Source: Microbacterium aurugineum
Lineage (GTDB): Bacteria; Actinomycetota; Actinomycetes; Actinomycetales; Microbacteriaceae
Assembly: GCF_023101205.1 (NCBI RefSeq)
Contig: NZ_CP078078.1
Coordinates: 1,054,001 to 1,118,000 of the forward strand
DNA length: 64,000 nucleotides
Reading direction: 5' to 3'
Shown here: piece by piece, positions 52,400 to 61,419 of the stretch
Layout: each line of letters opens with the position of its first letter
Position numbering within the stretch: the first letter of the stretch is position 1
Translations under genes and position numbers: made by a program
Notes under the pieces: model-generated
The model's input: only the letters and a program-made list of their open reading frames with translations
Told to the model about the DNA's origin: nothing
Databases searched by the model: none

Positions 52400-53650
52400 A
52401 TGAGGGATCATAGGACGATGGGAACGCGTCGGGGAACCAACCTTCCGCGGATGGGGGACTTCAATCAGTCCGTTGTCCTGGAGGCGATCCGACAGTCCGG
52501 GGAAGGGCTGAGCCGCATCGAACTCGCCTCCGCCACCGGGCTGTCCGCACAGACGGTGACGAACATCACCCGCCGACTCCTCGACGACGGATTCATCCGT
52601 GAGGCGGGGCGCACCATCAACGGTCCGGGCAAACCCCGCGTGACCCTGCGGCTCGTCCCGGACAGTCGCTTCGCGGTGGGGGTACACCTCGACCCCGCCA
52701 TCATGACCTTCGTCCTGCTCGACCTGTCCGGCGCCGTCGTGCATCGGAAGAGCATACGCACCCCGGCGAAGGAACCGCGGTGGATCATCTCCGCCATGGC
52801 GGCCACCATCGACGCCTTGATCGCCGAGGCGGACGTGGACCGCGACCGGATCGCCGGAGTGGGAGTCGCCGCCCCCGGGCCTCTCGATGCGGAGAAGGGC
52901 ACGGTGATCGACCCGCCGAAGCTGCGCGGCTGGCACCGGGTACGGCTGCGTGCGGTGCTCGCCGAAGCGACCGGTCTTCCCGTGCTGCTCGAGAAGGACA
53001 CGACTGCCGCCGCGTCGGGCGAACTGTGGACGCGACGCGCGTCGGCCGACGATTCGTTCGTCTTCATCTACCTGGGTACCGGGATCGGGGCCGCCCTCGC
53101 CAGGGAGGGGGAGGTCGTGCCCGGGAGCACACGCAACATCGGAGAGGTCGGGCACGTGATCGTGGATCCGGACGGTCCGCGGTGCACCTGCGGTTCTCGG
53201 GGATGCGTCGAGGTCGTCTGCACGCCACAGGCCATCGTCGAACAGGCGGAGCGTGCGGGGGTGTTCCAGGACGATCGCGAGGCGAGCGATGTCGAGTCCG
53301 TCGACGAGCGCTTCGGGGAGCTCTGCGAGCGTGCCGGCCGCGGCGACGTCGCCGCTCTGGCCGTGCTGCGGCAGGCGGCTGTGCACATGTCCGTCCTGAC
53401 CGCCGCGCTCGCGAACATGCTCGACGTGGACCGCGTCGTGTTCGGCGGCCCGTTCTGGTCGCGGCTCGCGGAGGTGTACCTCAGCGAGATCCCCGGTCGC
53501 CTCGATCGGGCGAGCGCGACACGGGCGGTGCGCACGCTGCCCGTCGACGGGACGGTCGTCGGCGACGACGTGGGCGCGGTGGGCGCCGGCTGCGTGGTGC
53601 TCGACTCCGTGCTCAGTCCCCGCGCCTCGGGGCTCCTGCTCGACGGCTGA
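52400..53650 (+). CDS. ROK-family transcriptional regulator
   Basis: 416 residues. N-terminal MarR-like winged helix (about 20-80; LSRIELASATGLSAQTVTNI) and a ROK sugar-kinase-like domain with IYLGTGIGAALA, IGEVGHVIVD (ExGH) and the zinc motif CTCGSRGCVE. Regulators of this class repress sugar-use genes and respond to a sugar or sugar phosphate; the effector is unknown, and no sugar operon adjoins it. Start could be ATG 52400 or 52418; neither has a strong ribosome binding site. Confidence 0.9.
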   Translation: MRDHRTMGTRRGTNLPRMGDFNQSVVLEAIRQSGEGLSRIELASATGLSAQTVTNITRRLLDDGFIREAGRTINGPGKPRVTLRLVPDSRFAVGVHLDPAIMTFVLLDLSGAVVHRKSIRTPAKEPRWIISAMAATIDALIAEADVDRDRIAGVGVAAPGPLDAEKGTVIDPPKLRGWHRVRLRAVLAEATGLPVLLEKDTTAAASGELWTRRASADDSFVFIYLGTGIGAALAREGEVVPGSTRNIGEVGHVIVDPDGPRCTCGSRGCVEVVCTPQAIVEQAERAGVFQDDREASDVESVDERFGELCERAGRGDVAALAVLRQAAVHMSVLTAALANMLDVDRVVFGGPFWSRLAEVYLSEIPGRLDRASATRAVRTLPVDGTVVGDDVGAVGAGCVVLDSVLSPRASGLLLDG

Positions 53651-53689
53651 GCTCTCACCGCCTGACGCACGAGGCGCAGGCCGGGGGCG

Positions 53690-53932
53690 TCACCCGGAGA
53701 AGCGCCCCCACGGGATGTCACGGCGCAGCGGACGCCGGAGCGGACGCTGCGTGCGGGTCCAGGCGGACACGGTCGGCTCATCGGCCACGGCGTCCGCCGC
53801 TTCGGACGCATAGGCCTCGCTGATAACCGCGATGAGTGCGGCCAGCTCTTCTTCAGTGGCTGAACCGCGCGTGATCGTGAGCATCGATGCCGCCTGCTCC
53901 GATGCGTCGACCCCGGCCTCTCGTGCGGTCAC
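53690..53932 (-). CDS. Acyl-CoA carboxylase epsilon subunit
   Basis: 80 residues. The pattern [18 protein letters not shown], then a variable region and a tail [20 protein letters not shown] is that of actinobacterial AccE/PccE proteins, which bind the carboxyltransferase and raise its activity. Start GTG 53932 overlaps the pccB stop (GTGA), giving strict coupling. Convergent with the ROK gene. Confidence 0.85.
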   Translation of the reverse strand: MTAREAGVDASEQAASMLTITRGSATEEELAALIAVISEAYASEAADAVADEPTVSAWTRTQRPLRRPLRRDIPWGRFSG

Positions 53933-55518
53933 AGCGGGATGTTCCCATGCTTCTTCGGCGGAAGCTCGGCGCGCTTGCCCCGCAGCGCACGCAGTGCCTT
54001 CGCGATCGACACGCGCGTGTTCGCCGGCTCGATGATGCCGTCGAGCTCTCCGCGCTCCGCCGCGAGGAACGGTGAGGCGACGTTGTACGTGTACTCGTTC
54101 GCCAGGCGGGTACGCACGGCGGCGACGTCTTCGCCGGCGTCCTCGGCCTTCTTGATCTCGCCGCGGTACAGGATGTTCACGGCACCCTGCCCGCCCATGA
54201 CGGCGATCTCCGCCGTCGGCCAGGCGAGGTTCACGTCGGCGCCGAGCTGCTTCGATCCCATCACGATGTACGCGCCGCCGTAGGCCTTGCGCAGGATCAC
54301 CGTGACGAGCGGGACCGTGGCCTCCGCGTAGGCGTAGAGGAGCTTCGCGCCGCGGCGGATGACACCCGTCCACTCCTGGTCGGTTCCCGGCAGGTAACCG
54401 GGGACGTCGACGAGGGTGACGATCGGGATGGAGAACGCGTCGCAGAACCGGACGAAGCGGCTCGCCTTCTCGCCGGCTTCGATGTTCAGCGTTCCGGCCA
54501 TCTGCGACGGCTGATTCGCGATGATGCCGACGGAGCGGCCTTCGATGCGGCCGAACCCGATCACGATGTTCGGGGCGAACAGCGGCTGCACCTCGAGGAA
54601 GTCGCCCTCGTCGACCACATGCTCGATGACGGTGTGGATGTCGTACGGCTGGTTCGTGGAGTCGGGGACGATCGTGTTCAGCACACGGTCGGCGTCGGTG
54701 GTCTCGAACTCGAAGGTGCTCTCGTACGAGGGCAGCTCCGCCATGTTGTTGTCCGGAAGGAAGCTCAGCAGCGTGCGCGCGTAGTCGATCGCGTCGTCTT
54801 CGTCCTCGGCGAGGTAGTGCGCGACGCCCGAGCGCGTGTTGTGCGTGAGTGCGCCGCCGAGTTCCTCCATGCCGACGTCCTCGCCGGTCACCGTCTTGAT
54901 CACGTCGGGACCGGTGACGAACATCTGGCTGGTCTTGTCGACCATGATCACGAAGTCCGTGAGCGCGGGGGAATACACGGCGCCACCGGCCGCGGGGCCC
55001 ATGATGATGGAGATCTGAGGGATCACGCCGGAGGCGCGGGTGTTGAGGCGGAAGATCTCGCCGTACTTGCCCAGGGCGACGACGCCCTCCTGGATACGCG
55101 CACCGCCTGAGTCGAGGATGCCGATGCAGGGCATCCCGCCGGCGAGGGCGAACTCCATGATCTTCACGATCTTCTCGCCGGCGACTTCGCCGAGTGAGCC
55201 GCCGAAGGTCGAGAAGTCCTGCGAGTACACCGCGACGGTGCGCCCGTTGATCGTGCCGACACCGGTGACGACCGAGTCGCCGTAGGGGCGGGAGCGGTCC
55301 ATGCCGAAGGCGGTGGTGCGGTGGCGCACGTACTCGTCGAACTCGACGAAGCTTCCGGGGTCGACGAGCAGTTCGATGCGCTCACGGGCGGTCATCTTGC
55401 CCTTGGCGTGCTGCTTCTCCTTCGCCTTGGCTTCTGCGTCGACGACGGCTTCGGTGTAGCGAGCGCGCAGATCCGCGATCTTGCCGGCGGTGGTAAAGAG
55501 GTCGGGCTTGTCCGTCAC
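53929..55518 (-). CDS. pccB: Acyl-CoA (propionyl-CoA type) carboxyltransferase beta subunit
   Basis: 529 residues. Two crotonase-like halves: N-half with [20 protein letters not shown] and GIPDSGGAR-like [13 protein letters not shown]-half with [14 protein letters not shown] and [17 protein letters not shown]. It moves CO2 from biotin on AccA to acetyl-, propionyl- or longer acyl-CoA for fatty acid or methylmalonyl-CoA supply; chain preference cannot be read here. Start GTG 55518 has TAGGGT (55531-55526) 7 nt upstream (leaderless). Confidence 0.93.
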   Translation of the reverse strand: MTDKPDLFTTAGKIADLRARYTEAVVDAEAKAKEKQHAKGKMTARERIELLVDPGSFVEFDEYVRHRTTAFGMDRSRPYGDSVVTGVGTINGRTVAVYSQDFSTFGGSLGEVAGEKIVKIMEFALAGGMPCIGILDSGGARIQEGVVALGKYGEIFRLNTRASGVIPQISIIMGPAAGGAVYSPALTDFVIMVDKTSQMFVTGPDVIKTVTGEDVGMEELGGALTHNTRSGVAHYLAEDEDDAIDYARTLLSFLPDNNMAELPSYESTFEFETTDADRVLNTIVPDSTNQPYDIHTVIEHVVDEGDFLEVQPLFAPNIVIGFGRIEGRSVGIIANQPSQMAGTLNIEAGEKASRFVRFCDAFSIPIVTLVDVPGYLPGTDQEWTGVIRRGAKLLYAYAEATVPLVTVILRKAYGGAYIVMGSKQLGADVNLAWPTAEIAVMGGQGAVNILYRGEIKKAEDAGEDVAAVRTRLANEYTYNVASPFLAAERGELDGIIEPANTRVSIAKALRALRGKRAELPPKKHGNIPL

Positions 55519-55606
55519 GGATTCCACCCTAGCGTCGGGTCGGCCCGGTCTGTTGGATGCTCGGCACAACGGGGCGGCCGATCCTTTGGCGACCTACGTG
55601 CAGTGC

Positions 55607-56605
55607 TCAGTGTGCGGCGTCCGAATCCGCTGCCCTCGGGGCTTCGTTCTCCCGCTTCACGTCGGTGGTTTTCGCGGGATCGTTCTCCTCCAACTCCGGG
55701 TCCGACTTCGGGGAACGGCCGAGGGAGAGGGCCTTGCGACCGACCCAGCCGACTCCGCGGACGGTCGTTCCTGCCGCACCGGCCACGGCGTTGCCGGCAT
55801 ACCGCGCGCCGCGGAGCATCCGCAGCTCGAGCTTCTCCGCTCCCGGCACCGGTTCGAGCTCGAGCGGCAGATCGATCGGAGCCGCACCGAAAGCCTTGTG
55901 CGAGGTCGTGAGCACGCGACGGCCGAGGATGTTGTTCCCTGCCCCGCCGATGGCTGCGCCGACGCCGAACGGGAGGGCCTTGCCGATCACGGAGACGCCG
56001 CCCTTCGCGGCGAACTGCTTCACGAACATGCTCTTGAGCTGATCGACCAGGGGGCCGACGGCGGCGCGGGGGAGCGACTTCGTGACGAGTTCACCCCAGT
56101 ACGACGATCTGCTCCCGCCGCGTCCGGCGACCTGCCCGGCGAGCTGACCGACCAGATCGACGCCCTCCTTGCCGAGCATCAAGGTCATCACCAGGGCGCG
56201 CGCACGGTCGGGGTTGGCGACCGCGATGCCGTGCACCTCAGCGACCGACTGCGCGAACAGGGCCGTCGACTCCACGAAGCCCACGGTCTCGACACCGGAC
56301 AGCGCGAGAGTCACGCCGGTGCCGATGCCGGGAACGACGGCGGTCGCGCCCACCGCGGCGCCACCGGTGGTCACGGCGGCGAGATAGCGGCGTTCGAGGA
56401 TCCGGATGATCTCGGTGGGCGTGGCCTCAGGGTTGCGAAGACGGATGCTGCGGATGTGCGCGAGCACGAGCGGGCGCTGGATCGAGAGCACGCGGTCGAG
56501 GCCGCGCACCATCATCGGGTGCTCGGAAGACCCGGAAGGGGGCACACCCTTGTCCCACGGAGCGTCATCCGGCAACGAGTGGATCTTGTGCACCTGGCGA
56601 GCCAT
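55607..56605 (-). CDS. EcsC-like protein, function unknown
   Basis: 332 residues. Central hydrophobic, glycine-rich segments (AVTTGGAAVGATAVVPGIGT; GVGAAIGGAGNNILGRRVL) with amphipathic helices between, and a charged tail of about 40 residues. The pattern recalls the EcsC family, but I see no catalytic motif. ATG 56605 is leaderless: TAAGAT (56617-56612) stands 6 nt upstream. Confidence 0.55.
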   Translation of the reverse strand: MARQVHKIHSLPDDAPWDKGVPPSGSSEHPMMVRGLDRVLSIQRPLVLAHIRSIRLRNPEATPTEIIRILERRYLAAVTTGGAAVGATAVVPGIGTGVTLALSGVETVGFVESTALFAQSVAEVHGIAVANPDRARALVMTLMLGKEGVDLVGQLAGQVAGRGGSRSSYWGELVTKSLPRAAVGPLVDQLKSMFVKQFAAKGGVSVIGKALPFGVGAAIGGAGNNILGRRVLTTSHKAFGAAPIDLPLELEPVPGAEKLELRMLRGARYAGNAVAGAAGTTVRGVGWVGRKALSLGRSPKSDPELEENDPAKTTDVKRENEAPRAADSDAAH

Positions 56606-56639
56606 GGAGTGATCTTACGAAGCTCGGCCGCGAAAACGC

Positions 56640-56675
56640 CGAAAGCCCGGTCCCTCGGAAGGAACCGGGCTTTCG
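56640..56675 (-). terminator. Terminator of the nucleotidyltransferase gene
   Basis: Perfect 12-bp arms CGAAAGCCCGGT (56640-56651) and complement (56664-56675), 9 bp past the stop on the minus strand; a TTTT run (56637-56634) follows soon after. Confidence 0.87.
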
Positions 56676-56684
56676 CGCGACGGA

Positions 56685-57377
56685 TCAGACGAAGAGGTTC
56701 GCCCGCTCGAGGTCTTCCGCGAAGTCGACCTCGACCGCGTACAGGTCGGAGACATCCATCGGCTCGAGCAGCAGGGCGTCTTCCGCGATGGCGAGCTCGA
56801 GGCCGCGCTCGAAGTAGTCCTGGTCCTCGACGCGCTGCAGCTGGCGCATGAACGCCTTCTTGTGCGTGGACGAGATGTAGTTGATGCCGACCGCCTCGCC
56901 GAGTCCGCCCTTGACGGTCTTGGAGAGCTCCTTGATGAAGCCCTCGGCCGTGACCGTGTACTTCACCTCTTCGTCGCTGACCTTCGAGGTGTTGACGGTC
57001 ACGAACGACTGGTCGCGCTCGATGTAGGCGGCCGCACGGCCGAGGATCATCGGGTCGAAGACAACGTCGCCGTTCATCCACAGCACGCCGCCCTTGCCGG
57101 TGGCGCCGAGAGCGCGCAGCAGGCTCTTCGACGTGTTCGTCTCGTCGTAGCGCTCGTTGTGGACGTAGTTGACCTGGGGGAAGGCTTCGATGATGGTCTC
57201 TGCGCGGTAGCCGACCACGGTCGTGATGCGCGCGTCGGACCCGAAGGCGGCGCGGATGTTGTCGTGCTGCTGGCCCATGATCGTGCGGCCGTCGCTCAGT
57301 TCGGTGAGCGGCTTCGGCAGCGCGCGGCCGAGGCGTGAGCCCATGCCGGCGGCGAGGATGACGGTCTGAAGAGTCAC
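56685..57377 (-). CDS. Nucleotidyltransferase, sugar-nucleotide/LicC-like
   Basis: 230 residues of a single GT-A-like nucleotidyltransferase domain: VILAAGMGSRLGRALPKPLTEL (split site for NTP, with G-x-G-x-R and PK), LWMNGDVVFDP (metal Asp), and YAVEVDFAEDLERA at the end, typical of enzymes that activate sugar phosphates or phosphocholine. Substrate unknown; cell-surface glycan decoration is likely. Start GTG 57377 has AGGAG 6 nt upstream. A small GGTCGGT/ACCGACC hairpin (57406-57421) lies in its leader. Confidence 0.82.
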   Translation of the reverse strand: MTLQTVILAAGMGSRLGRALPKPLTELSDGRTIMGQQHDNIRAAFGSDARITTVVGYRAETIIEAFPQVNYVHNERYDETNTSKSLLRALGATGKGGVLWMNGDVVFDPMILGRAAAYIERDQSFVTVNTSKVSDEEVKYTVTAEGFIKELSKTVKGGLGEAVGINYISSTHKKAFMRQLQRVEDQDYFERGLELAIAEDALLLEPMDVSDLYAVEVDFAEDLERANLFV

Positions 57378-57625
57378 GAGTGCTCCTAAAGGAAGTTGTG
57401 TTCACGGTCGGTTCACCGACCAGACACTTCGTCGTGCCGCGTTCATGGTAGCGATTCAGGCTGGGAAGCTCGGGGTGCGAAGGCTCCCGTTGCCATTTCG
57501 TGACCGAGTGCACACCGGACGCACAGGCTCGCACATGGAGCGCGATCGCCCCGGATCGCGGGGATCCGGCGGCGGTTTGTTGCGCGGCGGCTTGGCTTGC
57601 GCCCACCCCTTGATACCGTAGGACG

Positions 57626-59569
57626 GTGACTTCCTCCCCTGACGACCGCACCGCCCAGGTGGACGATACCGAAGCCTTCCCACGGGACACGTCGGCGAGC
57701 AGTTCGGCATCGTCCACGCAGGCCTCGGAGGCGTCGACGGATGCCGAGAAGCCCGCTCCCAAGAAGTCCGCGCCCAAGAAAGCTGCGGCCAAGAAAGCTA
57801 CGGCCAAGAAGCCCGCGGCCACGGAGTCTGCCGCCAAGAAGCCTGCCGCCAAGAAGCCGACGGCCACGAAGACCACGACCGCACGTACCTCGGGGACGAC
57901 GCCGGCGAAGACCAACGCGGCGAAGGCCGGCACGGCGAAGGCCGGCGCGGCGAAGAAGCCCGCGACCACGAAGACCGCCGCGAAGACTTCTGTGAAGGCT
58001 CCCGCGAAGTCCACGACGACGAAGGCTGCGGCGGAGAAGGCCGCCCCGACCGCCGAGGTCGTGGTCGAGCCGTTGCCGAAGGCGATGGACGAGCAGCCCG
58101 CGAAGACGACCAGCACCGCGCGAACCGCAGCGGACGCGCGGAAGGCGGCGGCGAAGAACACCGCCTCGCGAGCTGCCGCGACGAAGTCCTCCGGATCGAC
58201 GGCTGCCTCGGACCGCGCCGCGGCCGTGCGTGTCGCCGCACCGCGGGCCGCCGTCACCGGGGCGAAGGCCGCTGCGCCGAAGCCTGCGGGACAGACGCCC
58301 GCGACGAAGTCCACGGCCGCGAAGACGGCGGCGGCGAAGACTGCAGCCGCCAAGTCGGCCGCCACCAAGTCCACCGCCCGCGCGGCGACCGCGAAGACGG
58401 CTGCAGCGAAGACCACGGCAGCGAAGAAGTCGGCGGCGGCGAGGGCGGCTGCGGCGAAGGCGAAGGCCGAGGCCGATGACGTGAAGGCCGCGCAGGCCGA
58501 TGCCGCGCTCGTGATCGAAGACTCGCCGGTGACCGAGTCTGCTCCGTCGTCCGAGTCTGGTCCGTCGTCCGAGCTCGAGTCCGCCCCCGAGGCCGAATCG
58601 GCAACGACGGATGCCTCCGAGGCTGAGGTTCCGGCCGTGGACGACCAGGAGGCGCCCGGAACGAAGAGCGGTGAGGACCACGCCGAGCAGACGCTCGTCG
58701 CCGAGGCCGACGCAGCCGACGAGGTGACGACGCTCGAAGTCGTCGAGGCTGTCGCCGACTCCGACGATGCGGTGGCCGACGCCCCGGGACGGACCGACGC
58801 GACGTCCGCCGGGGAAGCGGTCAGCGTCCGCGGCCTCGTCAAGCAGTTCGGCGACAACCGGGCCGTCGGCGGGATCGACCTCTCGGTGCCTGCGGGTTCG
58901 TTCTACGGGGTCGTCGGTCCCAACGGTGCGGGCAAGACGACCACGCTCTCGATCGTCGCAGGCCTCCTGCGGGCCGATGAAGGCAGCGTCACGATCTGCG
59001 GTGTCGACCAGGCCGCGCAGCCGCAGGCCGCGAAACGGCTCATGGGCGTGCTGCCCGACCGGCTGCGGACGTTCGACCGGCTCACCGGACGCCAGCTCCT
59101 CTACTACTACGGACTCCTTCGAGGGCTCTCGGCTGACGTGATCGAGAAGCGTGCGGCCGATCTCGCCCGCGCATTCGACCTCGGTGACGCTCTCAGCCGG
59201 GTCGTCTCGGACTACTCGGCGGGTATGACGAAGAAGATCATGCTCGCCGGCGCGATGATCCACTCGCCGCGCGTCCTGGTGCTGGATGAGCCGTTCGAGT
59301 CGGTCGATCCGGTCTCCTCCGCGGTCATCCTGGACATCCTGCGCGCCTACGTCTCGCACGGCGGGACCGTGATCCTCTCCAGTCATGGGATGGATCTGGT
59401 CGAGCGCGTCTGCTCCCGAGTGGCCATCATCGTCGGCGGTGAAGTGCTCGCCGAGGGCACGATCGACGAGGTGCGCGCGGGGCAGACGCTCGAAGCGCGC
59501 TTCGTCGAACTTGCCGGCTCCAGCGGTGAGGTGGAGGGGCTCGAGTGGCTGCACACGTTCTCCGACTGA
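57626..59569 (+). CDS. ABC transporter ATPase with a long Lys/Ala-rich and acidic N-terminal extension
   Basis: 647 residues. About 40-285 is low complexity with KKA/AAKK/TAK units like histone H1 or the tails of mycobacterial HU and HBHA; about 290-390 is acidic Glu/Asp/Ala/Ser. The ATPase follows (about 395-647): Walker A GPNGAGKTTT (431-440), weak signature SDYSAGMTKK, Walker B VLVLDEPFESVDP and H-loop ILSSHGMD. Start GTG 57626 has TACCGT (57614-57619) 6 nt upstream and TTGGCT 16 nt before that, so the extension is translated. The permease gene overlaps the end by 25 bp. Role of the tail unknown. Confidence 0.85.
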   Translation: MTSSPDDRTAQVDDTEAFPRDTSASSSASSTQASEASTDAEKPAPKKSAPKKAAAKKATAKKPAATESAAKKPAAKKPTATKTTTARTSGTTPAKTNAAKAGTAKAGAAKKPATTKTAAKTSVKAPAKSTTTKAAAEKAAPTAEVVVEPLPKAMDEQPAKTTSTARTAADARKAAAKNTASRAAATKSSGSTAASDRAAAVRVAAPRAAVTGAKAAAPKPAGQTPATKSTAAKTAAAKTAAAKSAATKSTARAATAKTAAAKTTAAKKSAAARAAAAKAKAEADDVKAAQADAALVIEDSPVTESAPSSESGPSSELESAPEAESATTDASEAEVPAVDDQEAPGTKSGEDHAEQTLVAEADAADEVTTLEVVEAVADSDDAVADAPGRTDATSAGEAVSVRGLVKQFGDNRAVGGIDLSVPAGSFYGVVGPNGAGKTTTLSIVAGLLRADEGSVTICGVDQAAQPQAAKRLMGVLPDRLRTFDRLTGRQLLYYYGLLRGLSADVIEKRAADLARAFDLGDALSRVVSDYSAGMTKKIMLAGAMIHSPRVLVLDEPFESVDPVSSAVILDILRAYVSHGGTVILSSHGMDLVERVCSRVAIIVGGEVLAEGTIDEVRAGQTLEARFVELAGSSGEVEGLEWLHTFSD

Positions 59570-61110
59570 GGCTCGCTCTCCTTCTCGGGTCGCTCCGCGG
59601 CGAACGTCGGCTTCGGACGCTCCTCGTGTTCGCGGCCGTCATCGCCGTCACGACCGTGGTGTGCATCGCCGTGTTCACGCTGTCGGGTGCGCCCGTCCCG
59701 GTCGCGCAGGCGGTCACGGTGCTCGGTGGAGCCGCGCTGCTCCTGGGTTTCCTCGTGGGCCCGATCCTCGTCGGCGCGGTCGACCCGCTCGACCCGCGAC
59801 GCTTCGCCGTGTTCGGTGTGGACGAGCGCCGGATGCCGTGGGTGCTCACCCTCGCCTCATTCGTCAGTGTGCCCAGTCTCGCCCTCGTCGCCGTCTACAC
59901 GAGCGTCTGCATCGTCGCGATCGGAGACGGCACGCCCTGGCCCCTCGCGGTGCTGATGACGATCATCGGCATCCTCACGACCGTGCTCATATCGCGGATC
60001 GGCATGGCCATCAACGCCCTGCTGCTGCCGGAGCGTCGGTCCCGGGAGCTCACGGCGTTGTTCGCCCTCGCTCTGCTCGTGATCGCGTTCCCCGTGGCGG
60101 TGTTCCTCGGCTCCCTGCGCTGGGACGGGCTCGTGCCTGATTCCCTGTCGACGCTGTCGACCGTGCTCGGGTTCACTCCGTTCGCGGCGTCGCCCGCCTT
60201 CCTCTTCGCATCCGCGGCGGGCGAGACTGCGGCTGCCTGGGTCAGCGGCATCATCGCCGTCCTCACCGTCGGTCTCCTCTGGGCGGCCTGGACCTGGCTC
60301 GTGCGACGCCTGCTCACGACCACTGAGCGTCCCGTCGCCTCGCGAGAGCGCACCGGACTCGGCTGGTTCGGGCTGCTGCCGTCCAACGCGTTCGGTGCGA
60401 TCGCCTCGCGGAGCCTCGTGTACTGGCTCCGGGATCGCCGCTACATCATGAACATCATCGTCGTCCCGGTCGCCGGTGTGCTCACGGTGCTGCCGCTGAT
60501 CGTCGCCGGTGTGCCGGTCGAGATCGCCGCGCTCGTGCCGGTGCCGGTGATGGCACTGTTCTTCGGATGGCTGCCGCACAACGACGTCGCCTACGACTCG
60601 ACCGCACTGTGGACGCACGTCGCGAGCGGCGTGCGTGGGCTTCCCGATCGCCTCGGTCGACTGGTTCCCGTGCTGCTCGTCGCGATTCCGGTCCTCGCGA
60701 TCGCGGTACCGCTCTCGCTGCTGCTGATCGGAGACTGGAGTCTGCTCCTTCCGCTCGGCGGCCTCGCAGCGAGCCTGCTCTTCTGCGCCCTGGGCATCTC
60801 GAGCATCGTCTCGGTGGTCGCGCCGTACGCGGTCTCCCGTCCCGGCGACAGTCCGTTCCAGCAGCCGCAGCGGCCGACGTCGCGCGGTGCGTACGGGCCG
60901 GCTGCAGCGTTCCTCGGCGCGATCGTGCTCAGCGTCCCGACGATCTGGCTGTTCGCGGCCACGATCGTCGAGGGTTCGGCGTATGCGCCGGCGACGTTCT
61001 GGGTCGGCCTCCTCATCGGCATCGCCGTCCTCGCCGCGGGTGCGGTCATCGGCGGTCGAATCTTCGAGCGCAGCGGTGAGCGGCTGATGGAGTTCGTCGA
61101 GACCGCGTGA
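59545..61110 (+). CDS. ABC-2-like exporter permease
   Basis: 521 residues, about twelve hydrophobic segments with a hydrophilic loop near residues 250-275; no soluble domain. Start GTG 59545 has GGAGGGG about 6 nt upstream and lies inside the ATPase gene, so the two are coupled. With the tail-bearing ATPase it forms a transport pair of unknown cargo; export is inferred from the ATPase type. Confidence 0.75.
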   Translation: MAAHVLRLRLALLLGSLRGERRLRTLLVFAAVIAVTTVVCIAVFTLSGAPVPVAQAVTVLGGAALLLGFLVGPILVGAVDPLDPRRFAVFGVDERRMPWVLTLASFVSVPSLALVAVYTSVCIVAIGDGTPWPLAVLMTIIGILTTVLISRIGMAINALLLPERRSRELTALFALALLVIAFPVAVFLGSLRWDGLVPDSLSTLSTVLGFTPFAASPAFLFASAAGETAAAWVSGIIAVLTVGLLWAAWTWLVRRLLTTTERPVASRERTGLGWFGLLPSNAFGAIASRSLVYWLRDRRYIMNIIVVPVAGVLTVLPLIVAGVPVEIAALVPVPVMALFFGWLPHNDVAYDSTALWTHVASGVRGLPDRLGRLVPVLLVAIPVLAIAVPLSLLLIGDWSLLLPLGGLAASLLFCALGISSIVSVVAPYAVSRPGDSPFQQPQRPTSRGAYGPAAAFLGAIVLSVPTIWLFAATIVEGSAYAPATFWVGLLIGIAVLAAGAVIGGRIFERSGERLMEFVETA

Positions 61111-61150
61111 CACCCGCCCGCGAGGGGCTCGACGCCGCTAGACTCACGGG

Positions 61151-61417
61151 ATGAGTACTCCGCTGGACAGCCCCGATCAGGGCGGCGTGGCAACGCTTGA
61201 TCGCGAACTGGAAGAGCTCCTCCGCGAGGAGAATCTCGAACCGGGCGACCATGAGCGCTTCTCGCATTACGTGAAGAAGGACAAGATCCTCGAGTCTGCG
61301 ATCACCGGCAAGCCGGTGCGCGCGCTGTGCGGCAAGAAGTGGACGCCGGGTCGTGACCCGGAGAAGTTCCCGATCTGCCCCACGTGCAAGGAGATCTACG
61401 AGTCGATGATCGGCTGA
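61151..61417 (+). CDS. DUF3039 protein
   Basis: 88 residues. An acidic helical N-terminus ([20 protein letters not shown]), then [11 protein letters not shown] and [14 protein letters not shown]; the three cysteines, with a nearby His, suggest a small metal-binding site. The family is actinobacterial and uncharacterised. ATG 61151 is leaderless: TAGACT 61139-61144, then 6 nt. Convergent with pncB, 2 bp apart. Confidence 0.85.
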   Translation: MSTPLDSPDQGGVATLDRELEELLREENLEPGDHERFSHYVKKDKILESAITGKPVRALCGKKWTPGRDPEKFPICPTCKEIYESMIG

Positions 61418-61419
61418 CC

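Noticed and set aside
53932..54373. N-terminal extension of the epsilon subunit frame
   Set aside because: It runs through pccB in another frame; the GTG at 53932 overlapping the pccB stop is the supported start.
57740..58480. Repetitive DNA that could be a tandem array or CRISPR-like
   Set aside because: The repetition follows codons (Ala/Lys/Thr/Pro) within one reading frame, with irregular units and no constant repeat-spacer pattern.
57443..59554. A 703-codon minus-strand frame rich in Gly/Arg/Leu
   Set aside because: Mirror of the Lys/Ala codons and ATPase domain on the plus strand, which has Walker motifs and a promoter.
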